From Molossus alvarezi (taxonomy: Eukaryota > Chordata > Mammalia > Chiroptera > Molossidae), in assembly GCA_037176705.1 (NCBI GenBank), contig CM073899.1:7626001-7690000 (forward strand): a stretch of 64,000 nucleotides of DNA. Reading direction: 5' to 3'. A program made the translations under genes and the position numbers. A model generated the notes under the pieces. It was given only the letters and a program-made list of their open reading frames with translations, had not been told where the DNA came from and did no database searches. Numbering within the stretch: position 1 is the first letter of the stretch; every line of letters begins with the position of its first letter. This document shows, one piece after another, positions 33,430-45,272 of this stretch.

Positions 33430-35632
33430 AGATGGCGGCATAGGTAAACGCGGTATCGTGTCCTCCCACAACCACATCAAAGTTACAACTAAACTACAGA
33501 ACAACCATCATTCAAAACCACCCGAAATCAAACTGAATGGAAGTCCTACAACTACGGAATTAAAGCAGCAGCCACATCCAGACTGGTAGGAGGGGCAGAG
33601 GCGCGAGGGCCGGTGGTAAGACCAGCTGGTCCCACAACCACGTGTGGCAGATAAAAATCAGGAGGATACCTCGGCTGAGAAGGCCCTTCCTGAGGACTGA
33701 GGGGTCCCCGTCCCACACCAGATGCCCTTCTCAGGGTTCCAGTGCCAGGAAGAGAAGTCCCCATCCCTTCTGGCTGGAAAAACCAGCGGGAACTGAGGCT
33801 CAGGGAGGCTGAGGCGGCTGGAGCCCCAGGCAGCTCCTTAAAGGGCCCGCACATGAACTTATCGGACTCTCTCCCTCTAAGCTTGGAGGGGAGGCAGCGC
33901 AAGGGGCACCAGAAACATACAGGGAAGAACTGAACTTTTTGGCACTGGAGCGAGGGCTGGAGAGGGGGCTTTCTCCAGGACAAACGTGCTGTCAGAGGCC
34001 TTTGTTCCTTTGGTGAGCCCTTCCCTGGGGTGGCAGACAGCCGCCATATCTGGGACTCCAGCAACCTGGCTCACACTGGTTGCCCTACCCTGGTAACTCC
34101 CTGAGGCCCTGCCCCACCCAACTTTCAGGCACACCCAAGCTGTTGCCACTTGCTTAACCATAGGATTGGCCTGTCTTGGATCCTGCTTCAGGTTTTTCCT
34201 AAATTCTTTCAAACAAGCAGCATCGGGTCTCAGCTAGCCCCATGCTGCTTGTTAAGTAATATACAGAAACAAACACAGAGAGGCAGCCAAAATGAGGAGA
34301 CAAAGAAACAGGTCCCAAATGAAAGAACAGAACAAAACTCCAAGAAAAGAACTAAGCGAAATGGAGATAAACAACCTAACAGAAGCTGAGTTCAAAATAC
34401 TGCTTATAAGGATGCTCAGTGAACTCAGTGAGAACCTCAGTGAACTTAGTGAGGGCCTCAAGAGCATAAAAAAGGACCAGTCAGAAATGATCGATGCACA
34501 GTCAGAACTGAAGGAGGCATTAACTGAAATAAAGAATGATTTACACAGATTCAATAGTAGAGTACGTAAATCCAAGAAGCAAACCATCGATTTGGAATAT
34601 AAGGAAGCAAAAAACACCCAATCAGAACAGCAAAAAGAACAAAGAATCCAAAAAAATGAGGATAGTGTAAGGAGCCTCTGGGACAACCTCAAGTGTGCCA
34701 ACATTCGCATCTTGGGGGTGCCAGAAGGAGAAGAGCGAGAACAAGAAATCGAAAACCTGTTTGAAACAACAATGGCAGAAAACGTTCCTAACTTGGTGAA
34801 AGAAACGGACATACAAGTCCAGGAAGCACAGAGAGTCCCAAACAAGATGAACCCCAAAAGGCCCACACCAAGACACATCATCATCAAAATGCAAAAGGTT
34901 CAAGACAAAGAGAGAATATTAAAAGCAGCAAGACAAAGGCGGCTAGTTACCTACAAGGGAGTACTCATTAGGCTGTCAGCTGATTTCTCAAAAGAAACTT
35001 TGCAGGCCAGAAGGGAGTGGCAAGAAATATTCAGAGTGATGAAAAACAAGAACCGACAACCAAGATTACTCTATCCTGCAAAGCTGTCATTTAGAATTGA
35101 TGGCCATATAAAGAGTTTCCCAGACAAGAAAAAGTTAAAGGAGTTCATCACCACCAAACTGTTATTATATGAAATGATGAAGGGTCTTTTTGAAGAAGAA
35201 GATAAAATATATGAACAAACAAAATGGCAATGAATACATATCTATCAACAATGGAATCTACAAACAAAATGAACAGGTAGAACAGAAACATTCTCACAGA
35301 TACAGAGAACATTTTGTTGGTTGCCAGATGGGAGGGGATTTGGGGGAATGGGTGAAAGGGTGAGGGGATTAAGAAGTACAAATTCATTGCTAGACTGACA
35401 AACCTCAAAGGGAAAGTGGTTGGGGGGGTGGGAAGAAATAAACCAAAGAACTTATATGCATAACCAATGGACACAGACAATTGTGTGGGAAAAGGCAGGA
35501 GGGGGGTGGGGGTGGGGAGGAGGGGGTCAATGGGGGAAAAATGTGGAACATCTATAATACATTCTACATTCAACAATACAGATTTTAAAAATAAATAAAA
35601 AATAAATAAATAAAAATTAAAAAAAAAAAAGA
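33430..35632 (+). mobile_element. HAL1 (half-LINE), full structure, intact ORF1
   Basis: A LINE-type element of about 2.2 kb. It opens with GAAGATGGCGGCA, a YY1-like site as found at L1 5' ends. A 5'UTR of about 860 bp follows, then ORF1 (34292-35233), a 3'UTR of about 330 bp and a long A-rich tail. There is no ORF2, so it would need reverse transcriptase supplied by L1. Other copies in the window are at 16484 (dead) and 37541 (truncated). Confidence 0.9.
34292..35233 (+). CDS. HAL1 ORF1 protein (L1 ORF1p-like), uninterrupted
   Basis: 313 codons without a stop. Residues about 25-125 form a heptad-rich coiled coil ('SELSENLSELSEGLKSIKK'). Residues about 135-215 resemble the RRM ('IRILGVPEGEEREQEIENLF', then 'RHIIIKMQKVQDKERILKAA'). 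Residues about 220-300 form the C-terminal domain ('ARREWQEIFRVMKNKN', 'PDKKKLKEFITTK'). L1 ORF1p trimerises through the coiled coil and binds its RNA as a nucleic-acid chaperone; the same is inferred here. The usual L1 ORF1p has about 340 residues, so the length is close. ATG at 34292 is in frame with the whole protein, after a long GC-rich leader. No ORF2 follows. Whether it is transcribed cannot be seen. Confidence 0.85.
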   Translation: MRRQRNRSQMKEQNKTPRKELSEMEINNLTEAEFKILLIRMLSELSENLSELSEGLKSIKKDQSEMIDAQSELKEALTEIKNDLHRFNSRVRKSKKQTIDLEYKEAKNTQSEQQKEQRIQKNEDSVRSLWDNLKCANIRILGVPEGEEREQEIENLFETTMAENVPNLVKETDIQVQEAQRVPNKMNPKRPTPRHIIIKMQKVQDKERILKAARQRRLVTYKGVLIRLSADFSKETLQARREWQEIFRVMKNKNRQPRLLYPAKLSFRIDGHIKSFPDKKKLKEFITTKLLLYEMMKGLFEEEDKIYEQTKWQ

Positions 35633-35639
35633 AAATTTA

Positions 35640-36630
35640 AAAGTCCAGTATATTATTCTATAGTAGTTTTCACATTGAATCATATTTTTTTTTATTGTTG
35701 TTTTGGACTTTTTATTATTGTTTGTTTGTTTTTTAATGGGGCATTGTATGGACTCTCACACAGAGGAAACTTGGAGGAGAAGTAGGGATCAGGCCAATTT
35801 GGATTCTAGAACTAAAGTCTGTAGTGTGGGCACTGACACTCCTCTGCCCTGCTCCTTATATGAGTTTGACGAGTGTTCCAAACATTTAATGGAAAAGTTG
35901 GACTTAGCTCCAGATTTCTATTATCTAGCACACCCATTGGGGAAAACATGTATTACTTACATATTATCTCACTAGGAAATGAACTAAGGGAGGACACGGC
36001 TAGACTCTCAAGCAGTGAACATACGGACTGATATATTCTAGTGGAGCAACGAAAGTTGGAAATGAAGGCACATGCCTGTGTGTTGTCAACACCCCTGGAA
36101 AATCCCCATGTCTGGCAACTTTCCACTACCGCTAAGTCACAAATGTGACTGACTTTCTGACGCAGACGCTTCATGATGTTCCAAGCTGATCTCGGGATTC
36201 GCTCACCTTGTCTCCACATCCAGACATGTGAAACCATTACATACACCCCGAACTCCCAACAAACCCCTCACCCTAGAAGGAAATCGAGCAGTTGGTTCAG
36301 CAAGCAGTCGCTTACATTTCAGAACTTCATAAATAAAGGCCAAATTTAATCTTGGAATCAAATTCATTTTAGAATGTATATGTGTAACGTAGATGTTATG
36401 GTTTCTATATATAAACTATACACATACACATATAATATATTGGGTCATAGAGAAATATTTTTATGCAAAACAACTAGTTTTAAAATATATATATTTTTAA
36501 TTTTATTAACACTCATACTTTAGTTAGAAATTTTATATTTCTTTTTCTCTGAATACAGATTATCATGTTCAAAAGGTCTCCTGAATTTTCAAAGTTGTAC
36601 TAAGAATGCTGGCTGAAAGATCTGACATTG
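35640..36630. other. Unassigned DNA
   Basis: No repeat or gene recognised in about 1 kb. The frames 35703-35975 (+, 90 codons) and 35953-36246 (-, 97 codons) lack recognisable motifs. Confidence 0.45.
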
Positions 36631-36639
36631 TTTATTTTC

Positions 36640-36862
36640 TTCTTCTTTTTTTTTTCTTTATTGTTTTTTTTAGAGAGAGAGGTAGGAAGTGGGAGAGAGA
36701 AATAGAAACATCGATGAGAAAGAATATCATTTGGCCTCCTCCTGCATGGCCTCCACCAGAGATTCAGCCCACAACCTGGGCATGTGCCCTGACTGGGAAT
36801 TGAACCAGCACCCTCTTGGTACATGGGTCGACGCTCAACCACTGAGCCACACCAGCCGGGCT
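36640..36862 (-). mobile_element. Ves SINE
   Basis: Reverse Ves. The flanks tgacattgtttattttct and tgacaatatttattttct are its duplication (two differences). Confidence 0.94.
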
Positions 36863-37540
36863 GACAATATTTATTTTCTATTTATGATATTCAAAAGATT
36901 ATTCTTTAGTCTTACTCTTATTGTTTTCTTTCTTTTAAAAAATTTTAAATTAAATTTATTGAGGTGACATTGGTTAGTACAATTTTATAAGTTTCAAGTG
37001 TACAATTCTATAATAATACATCCTCTGTATATTGTAATGTGTGTTTACCATCTAAATTCAAATCTCATTTTGTCACCATGTGTTTGACCCTCTTTCCCCT
37101 TCCTATCATCCATCCTTCCTTCCCTCTAGCAGCCACCATACTGTTGTCTGTGTCCGTGAATTTTTGTTAGTGTGTTATTTTTGTTCATTTGTTGCTCTCA
37201 GTTTTATATCCCACATATGAATGAAATCATATGATTCATGCCTTTTTCTGTCTGACTTATTATGCTTAGTATGATATTCTCAAAATCCATTCATGTTGTT
37301 GCATATGGCGGTATGTAACTTTTTGTTATGGCTGAGTAGTATTTATGGTGATATGTACCACATCTTCTTGATCCAGTCATCTATTGAAGAACACTGATTG
37401 CTTCCATGTCTTGACTATTATGAATAATACTGCAATGACATAGAGGTATGTATATCTTTAAGTGTAAATGTTTTATACTTTTTTCAGGTAGATACATAGA
37501 AGAGCAGTTGCAGAGTCATATGGTAACTCTACTCTTAATT

Positions 37541-38152
37541 GTTTTGTTTTGTTTTTAAATCTTTATTGTTGAATATAGAATGTATTACAGATGTTCCTCA
37601 TTTTTTGCCCATTGACCCCCTCCTCCCCACTCCCGCCCCCCTTCCGCCTTTTCCCACACTATTGTCTGTGTCCATTGGTTATGCATATAAGTTCTTTGGT
37701 TTATTTCTTCCCACCCCCCAACCCCTTTCCCTTTGAGGTTTGTCAGTCTAACAATGAATTTGTACTTCTTAGTCCTTTCACCTTTTTCACCCATTCCCCC
37801 AACCCGCCTCCCATCTGGCAACCAACAAAATGTTCTCTATATCTATGAGAATATTTCTGTTCTTCCTGTTCATTTTGTTTGTAGATTCCATTGTTGATAG
37901 ATATGTATTCATTGCCATTTTGTTTGTTCATATATTTTATCTTCTTCTTCAAAAAGACCCTTCATCATTTCATATAATAATGGTTTGGTAATGATGAATT
38001 CCTTTAACTTTTTCTTTCTGGGAAAGTCTTTATATGTCCATCAATTCTAAATGACAGCTTTTCAGGATAGAGTAATCTTGGTTGTAGGTTCTTGCTTTTC
38101 ATCACTCTGAATATTTCTTGCCACTCCCTTCTGGCCTGCAAAGTTTCTTTTG
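37541..38152 (-). mobile_element. 5'-truncated HAL1/L1 insertion
   Basis: About 610 bp match, in reverse, the end of ORF1 and the 3'UTR of the 33430 HAL1. The duplication tctactcttaatt lies at 37528-37540 and 38153-38165, within the ancient L1. Because ORF1 joins the 3'UTR directly, it is HAL1, not L1. Confidence 0.92.
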
Positions 38153-38904
38153 TCTACTCTTAATTTTTTAAGGAAACTCCAAACTGTTTTTCATAGTGAC
38201 TGTACCAGCATACGTTCCCACCAGCAGTAAATGAGAGTTTCCCTTTTCTTCACAACCTCTCCAACCCTTGTTATTACTTGTCTTGTTGATGATAGCCATT
38301 CTAACAGTTGTGAGGTGGTATCTCACTACAGTGTCAATTTGCATTTTTCTAATAGCTAGTGAATTTGAGCATCTTTTTATATATCTGTTAGCCATTTGTG
38401 TATCTTCTTGGGAGAAATGTCTGTTCAGGTTTTCTGACTTTTCTAATTGGATTATTTCTTTTTGGTTAATGAGTTTTTTATATATTTTTTATATTAACCC
38501 TTCATTGTTTGTAAATGTCTTCTATTTTGTTGGTTGCACTTTTATTTTGTTGATGGTTTCTTTGGCTGTGCAGAAGCTTTTTTTATCAGTTTGATATAGT
38601 CCTATTTATTCATTTTTTCTTTTACTTCCCTTTCCCCTGAGGTCAAATGAACAAAATCCTTTCTAAGACCAAGGTCTGTAAGCTTAGTATCGATGTTTTC
38701 TTCTATGTATTTTATAGTTTCAGGTTTTATGGTTAAGTATTTGATCCATTTTGAGTTATTGTGTATGATGACAAATAGCAGTCTAGTTCCATTCTTTGTG
38801 TGTGACTTCCCAGTTTTCCCAGCATCATTACTGAAGAGGCTTTCTTTTCATTGTTGTATGTTTTTGGCTCTTTTTGTTACTGGTGAAAGGGATAGGTTTC
38901 TTTC

Positions 38905-39490
38905 GGTGATGGGAGAAAAGATTTCAAAGACACACGTGTGGAGAAGTCTAAACATGATGGCAAGATTTCATTGTGAGTTAAGGGAAATTGATACACCTTG
39001 GGGGTTGTAGAGGGTGGGAAGGCTCTAAAACACTGTTAATCCTTCACACACCTTGGTTCAGGTAAAGAACAAAGACCCATTCAAACTATCCAACCCAAAT
39101 TCCTAGCTTTTCCTGGGCCTGGATTGGGCCCTTCTCCCAGTAGATTTTGTTGGAGTTCCATGTCCTCTATCCAATAGGATTACCTTTATAATTGTTCCCA
39201 GGCTAGGCATTGCTCCTTTGTTTTGTCACCCTGACTCCCACTTTGCAAGTCCCAAAGTCGCATTGCATCATCTAGTTTCTATTGTGCATGCGCCCAGCAG
39301 AGGGAGTTCCTGCTCTCTCTCAGGTACCAGGCACTTTTTGTACCCTCGGGAGATCTCCTTTCCTGTTCCAAGGATTAAGTCTCCTCAGCAGCAGTTCCCT
39401 GGAGTGTGTGAATGAGTATGCTTAGTAGTCAACTAGATGGAATTCTGCTCTGTTACCTGTTTCAGCTTCCAAGTTTATTAAGATTACTTA
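38905..39490. other. Unassigned insertion-like segment, possibly LTR
   Basis: This block interrupts the ancient L1. It has 'ccaataggattacctttata' (a CCAAT box then a possible TATA) and GC-rich text with 'tgtgcatgcgcccagcagag', features common in LTRs. Ends were not resolved. Confidence 0.3.
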
Positions 39491-39494
39491 GGCG

Positions 39495-39615
39495 AAGATG
39501 CCTAACCAATGGACATAGACCACAATGCTGGGGCGGGGGCAGGATCGGGAGGAGGGTGTCTATGGGGGAAAAAGGGGAAACACCTGTAATAAAAATTAAT
39601 TAATTATAAAAAAGG
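39495..39615 (+). mobile_element. L1/HAL1 3' end, strongly truncated
   Basis: 'aaccaatggacatagaccac' then G-rich 'ggcgggggcaggatcggg' and 'aaacacctgtaataaaaatt' match the 3'UTR of the L1/HAL1 group, plus orientation, with an A-rich tail. Confidence 0.8.
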
Positions 39616-39869
39616 AAAACAAAAGATTTGGTTTCCTTTTACTTTCTTCCTTATATTAATAACTAGCTATCGTCCTCATGTCAATAACTAGCTAGGAATG
39701 CTGACACTTTGTCACAAATTATTTGCCCATATACATGTGGACTTATTTCTTGATTTTCAGTTCTGTTCCATTGGTCTGTGTGTTTATTTTTTTTACCAAT
39801 AGCATGTCTTTAAATGTTGCTTATGTCCATTTGATCTTATCTGTCATTTAAGGCCAATATTTCTTTTTT

Positions 39870-40072
39870 TCTTTTGCATTTATGTTCAGATAGAGTGGGA
39901 GGGAGAGAGAGAGAAACATCTATGAGACACATCGAGTGGTCGCCACCCACATGACCCCAAACAGGCTGGGGACAAACTGCAACTGAGCTATGTGTTATTA
40001 GCGGGAACTGAACCTGGGACTCTCTGGTCTGCTGGCTGACGCTCTAACCGCTGAGCAAAACTGGCCAGGGCA
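39870..40072 (-). mobile_element. Ves SINE
   Basis: Reverse Ves inserted at the junction of the ancient L1 and the younger L1. 'aatatttcttttttt' on the left and 'gatatttcgttttttt' on the right are its likely duplication. Its left tail is short. Confidence 0.9.
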
Positions 40073-40539
40073 GATATTTCGTTTTTTTTATTTATCAATT
40101 TTTTATTTCTTTTTTGTTACAGATATTTTACCTTTTTTACCCCATTGGCACCCCCCTCCCGACCCCAACCCCGCCCCGTCCCCGGCTTAGTTGTCCATGT
40201 CCATTGGTCATGCATACATGCATATAAGTTCTGTGGTTTATCTCTTCCCACCCCCCCCCCTCTTCTGAAGGATGTCAGTCTGTGCCCTACTTCCATGTTT
40301 CTGGGTCTACTGTATTCCTCAGACTGTTATATTCATTACATTCCATATATAAGTGAGATCATGTGGTATTTGATTTTTTCTGCTTGGCTTCTTTCACTTA
40401 GGATAATACTTTCCAGGTCCCTCCATGTCGTTGTAAAGGATAAGAGATCTTTCTTTCTTACCGCTGCATAGTACTCCATTGTGTATATGTACCACAGATT
40501 TTTTATACATTCGTCTACTGATGGACACTTGGGCTGTTT

Positions 40540-43500
40540 CTAGATCTTAGCTATTGTAAATAGTGCTGCTATGAACATGGGGGTACATATATTCTTCCTG
40601 ATTGGTGTTTCAGGCTTCTTAGGGTGTATTCCCAGCACTGGGATCACTGGGTCAAATGGAAGTTCAATTTTTAATTTTTTGAGGTAACACCATATTGTTT
40701 TCCACAGCGGTTGCACCAGTCTGCATTCCCACCAGCAGTGTACTAGAGTCCCCTTTTCTCCAATCCCTCGCCAACACTTGTTGTTTGATGATTTGTTGAT
40801 GGCGGCCATTCTGACAGGTGTGAAGTGATACCTCATTGTTGTTTTAATTTGCATCTCTCTGATGATTAGTGATGTTGAGCATTTTGTTATTTGTCTTTTG
40901 GCCATTTGTATGTCCTGTTTGGAGAGGTGTCTATTCAGCTCCTCTGCCCATTTTTTTTTTTTTTTTAATTTTTTTTTTTATCCTCACCCGAGGACATTTT
41001 TCGATATTTTGTTCAGATAGAATGAGAAGGAGAGAGAGAGAGAGAAACATTGACGTGAAAGAGACACATCGAGTGGCTGCCACCCACACGACCCAACCAG
41101 GGCTGGGGACAAACTGCAACCAAGGTACATGCCCTTAGCGGGAACCGAACCCGGGTCTCTCCGGACCGCAGGCCGACACTCTAACCGCTGAGCCAAACCG
41201 GCCAGGGCCTCTGCCCATTTTTTAATTGGGTTCTTTGTCTTCTTTTTGTTGAGTTGTATGAGGACTCTATATATAATGGAAATTAACCCCTTATCTGATA
41301 CATCATTGGCAATGATGTTCTCCCATACAGTGGGTTGCCTTTCCATTTTGATGATTGTTTCTTTTGCTGTGCAGAAGCTTTTTAGTTTGAAGTAGTCCCA
41401 TGTGTTCATTTTTTCCTTTGTTTCTGTTGCCTTAGGTGATGTATCAGTGAAAATTCTGCTCCGTATGATGTCTGAAATTTTGTTGCCTACAATTTCTTCT
41501 AGAATTTTTATGGATTCACAGGTCACATTTAAGTCTTTTAACCATTTTGAGTTTATTTTTGTGTATGGTGTAAGTTGATGGTCTAGTTTCATTATTTTGC
41601 ATGTAGCTGTCCAATTTTCCCAACACCATTTATTAAAGAGGCTGTCTTTACTCCACTGTATGCTCTTGCCACCTTTGTCAAATATTAATTGAGCATATTG
41701 CCTTGGGTCCATTTCTGGGTTTTCAGTTCTGTTCCACTGGTCTATATGCCTATTCTTGTGCCAGTACCAGGCTGTTTTGGTTACAGTCGCTTTGTAGTAT
41801 AACCTGATATCTGGTATTGTGATCCCACCTACTTTGTTCTTCTTTTTCAAGATTGCTGTGGCTATTCGGGGTCTTTTTTGGGTCCATATGAATTTTTGAA
41901 GTATTTGTTCTAGTTGTATGAAATATGTCGTTGGTATTTTGATGGGGATTGCATTGAATCTATAGATTGCTTTGGGCAGTATGGACATTTTAATGATGTT
42001 AATTCTTCCAATCCATGAACAGGGTATGTGCTTCCACTTTTTTATATCTTCTTCTATTTCTTTTTTTCAATGACCTGTAGTTTTCTGCATATAGGTCCTT
42101 TACTTCTTTGGTTAAGTTTATTCCTAGGTATTTTAATTTTTTTGGCGCGATGGTAAATGGGATTGTTTTTTCAGTTTCTCTTTCTGTGAGTTCATCATTG
42201 GTGTACAAGAATGCTGTCGATTTCTTGATGTTAATTTTGTATCCTGCTACTTTGCCAAATTCATTTATTAAGTCTAGTAGATTTTTGATGGAGTCTTTAG
42301 GGCTTTCTATGTATAATATCATGTCATCTGCAAATAATGAGAGTTTCACTTCCTCCTTTCCAATTTGGATCCCTTTTATTTCTTCTTCCTGTCTGATTGC
42401 TGTGGCTAAGACTTCCAGTACCATGTTAAATAAGAGTTGCAAAAGTGGACATCCCTGTCTTATTCCTGTTCTTAATGGAAATGTTTTTAGTTTCTGTCCA
42501 TTGAGTATGATGTTGGCTGTAGGTCTTTCATATATGGCCTTTATTATGTCTAGATATGATCCCTCTATTCCTACATTGCTGAGTGTTTTTATCAGAAATG
42601 GATGCTGGATTTTGTCGAATGCTTTTTTTAGCATCTATTGATATGATCATGTGGTTTTTATTCTTCATTTTGTTTATGTGGTGTATCACGTTTATTGATT
42701 TGCAAATATTGTATCAGCCTTGCATCCCTGGAATGAATCCCACTTGGTCATGATGAATAATTTTGTTGATGTATTTCTGGATCCGATTTGCTAATATTTT
42801 GTTCAGGATTTTGGTGTCTATGTTCATCAGGGATATTGGCCTGTAGTTTTCTTTCTTCGTAGTGTCTTTTTCTGGTTTTGGAATTAGAATTATGCCGGCC
42901 TCATAGAACATGTTTGGAAGTCTTCCTTCTTCTCAAATTTTTTGAAATAGTTTGAGGAGAATGGGTGTTAATTCTTTTTTGAATGTTCGGTAAACTCCCC
43001 TGTGAAGCCATCTGGGCCTGGGCTTTTGTTTGCTGGGAGAGTCTTGATTACCTCTTCAATTTCCTTAGTTGTTATTGGTCTGTTCAAGTTTTCTATCTCT
43101 TCCGGGAATAGTTTTGGGAGACTGTGTGTTTCTAGAAATTTGTCCATTTCGCTTAGATTGTTGAATTTGTTGCCATATAGTTGTTCATAGTAGTTGTTAA
43201 TGATCTTTTGTATTTCCGTGGTTTTGGTTGTTACTTCTCCTCTTTCATTTCTGATTTTGTGTATTTGGGTTCTCTGTTTGTTTCTTGGTGAGTCTAGCAA
43301 AGGGACCATCAATCTTGTTTATCTTTTTGAAAAACAACTCCTTGTTTCATTGATCCTTTGAATTGTTTTTTTTTTGGTCTCTATGTCATTTATTTCTGCT
43401 CTGATCTTTACTATTTCCTTCCTTCTACTTGCTCTGGGGTTTTCTTTTTGCTGCTTTCTAATTTTTCAAGTTGTGAGGTTAGACAACCAATTTGAAATTT

Positions 43501-44411
43501 TTCTTGTTTTTCGAGGTAGGTCTGTAGTGCTATGAACTTCCCTCTCAGAACTGCTTTCGCTGCATCCCATAGATTTTGTATTATTGTGTGTTCATTTTCA
43601 TTGGTTTCCAGGAAGTTATTAATTTCTTCCTTGATCTCCTCGGTGACCCATTCATTGTTTAATAACATGCTATTTAGCCTCCATGTGTTGAAATGTCTTT
43701 GCATGTTCTTGTTGCAATTGATTTCTAGTTTCATGCCATTGTGATCTGAGAAGATCCTTGATATGATTTCAATGTTCTTGAACTTGTAGAGATTTAGTTT
43801 GTGTCCTATCATGTGGTCTATCTATGAGAATGTCCCATGTGCACTTGAGAAGAATGTGTATTCTGTAGTTTTGGGGTGTAATTCCTGTAGATATCTATTA
43901 AATCCATTTGGTCCAGTGCTTCATTTAGAGTCTCCTTTTCCTTGCTAATGTTTTGCCTAGAGGATCTATCCAGTGCTGTCACCGGGGTGTTGAAGTCCCC
44001 TGCTATGATTGTATTGTTGTCGATTTCTCCTTGGAAGTCCTCCAGAATATTTTTAATATATTTGGGTGCATATATGTTTACCAAGGTTGTATCTTCCTGT
44101 TGGATAGATCCTTTCAATATTATGTAGTGGCCTTCTTTGTCTCTAGTTATGGTCTTCATTTTGAAATCTATTTTGTCAGATATGAGAACTTCTACCCCAG
44201 CTTTTTATTGCTTTCCATTTGCTTCGAAATATTTTTTCCATCCCTTCACTTTCATCCTATGTGAGTCTTTTGTTGTGAGGTGGGTCTCTTGTAAACAACA
44301 TATAGATGAGTCATGCTTTCTTATCCAATCAGTTACTCTGTGTCTTTTTATGGGAGCATTCAATCTATTTACGTTTAAGGTGATTATTGATATGTACTTA
44401 TTTATTGCCAT
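40540..44411 (-). pseudogene. L1 ORF2 (endonuclease-reverse transcriptase), disrupted
   Basis: Broken into frames on the minus strand. 44411-44205 starts MAINKYISIITLNVNRLNAP, the endonuclease N-terminus. 44159-43818 continues it, with the AGDFNTP motif. 43812-43411 contains '[12 protein letters not shown]', including the conserved DHN. 43312-42968 reaches 'SPGPDGF'. 42911-42714 has '[10 protein letters not shown]' and '[13 protein letters not shown]'. 42634-41999 has the reverse-transcriptase catalytic FADD ('[10 protein letters not shown]'). 41988-41210 holds the thumb and following domain. 40905-40540 carries the C-terminal cysteine region ([18 protein letters not shown]). A Ves at 40955-41208 also interrupts it. 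At least six breaks; not active. Confidence 0.9.
40955..41208 (-). mobile_element. Ves SINE (young type) inside L1 ORF2
   Basis: Near-consensus reverse Ves. The duplication 'ctctgcccatttttt' lies on both sides. The L1 copy at 22050 and the frame in 63860-63900 show the uninterrupted L1 sequence. Confidence 0.95.
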
Positions 44412-44469
44412 TTTTGTTTAGTGTGGTTCTATTTTTCTTCCCATTTCTACTGCTAATTACATCAGTCCT

Positions 44470-45272
44470 TTTAACATTTCTTGCAGTGCTGGTTTGGTGC
44501 TAATGTATTCCCTTAGCCTTTTTTTGTCTGGGAAGGTCTTTATTTGATCTTCTATTTTGAATGATAGCCTTGCTGGGTAGAGTAGTCTTGGATTCAGATT
44601 CTTGTTTTTCATGACTTTGATTACTTTATGCCATTCCCTTCTGGCCTGTAGTGTTTCTTATGAGAAGTCAGCCGAGAGCCTTATGGGGTTTCTTTGTAGG
44701 TAACCTGTTGCTTATCTCTTGCTGCTTTTAGAATTCTCTCTTTGTCTTTAATTTGTGGCATTTTAATTACTATGTGTCTTGGTGTGGGCCTGTTTGGGTT
44801 CTTCTTACTTGGGACTCTCTGTGCTTCTTGAACTTGAATGCCTTCTTCCTTCACCAAATTAGGGAAGTTTTCTTTCACTATTTTTTTTGAATATATTCTC
44901 TATCCCTTGCTCATTTTCTTCTTCTTCGGGGACTCCTATGATGTGAATATTATTACGTTTCCAGTTTTTCCACAGTTCTCTTAAGCTGTCTTCCTGTTTT
45001 TTAATAGTTTTTTCCTTTTGTTTTTCTGATTGGTTGATTTTTTCTACGCTGTCTTCTAATTCACTGATCCGGTCCTCAGCTTCCTCTACTCTGCTTTTTA
45101 AACCTTCCAATGTGTTTTTCATTTCTGATATGTCATTTTTTATCTCTTCTTGATGGTTTTTAATATCCAATTGGCTTATTTTCAGTGTCTCTATGTTCTT
45201 ACTCATGCTGTTCAGCTTCCTCAAGATCATGGCTCTGAATTCTAGCTCTGTTAACATGCCTAATTGCTCCAC
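44470..45272 (-). pseudogene. L1 ORF1, disrupted
   Basis: The minus frame 45272-44859 starts MEQLGMLTELEFRAMILRKL and continues in a long coiled coil ('RVEEAEDRISELEDSVEKIN'), then 'IIGVPEEEENEQGIENIF' (RRM start). A frame change near 44870 moves to 44878-44681 ('RPTPRHIVIKMPQIKDKERI'), after which it is broken again. Homologous to the intact HAL1 ORF1 at 34292. Confidence 0.88.

Noticed and set aside
34252..34887. 211-codon minus-strand frame
   Set aside because: It is the antisense shadow of the intact HAL1 ORF1.
42108..42641. 177-codon plus-strand frame
   Set aside because: It is the antisense of the L1 reverse transcriptase.
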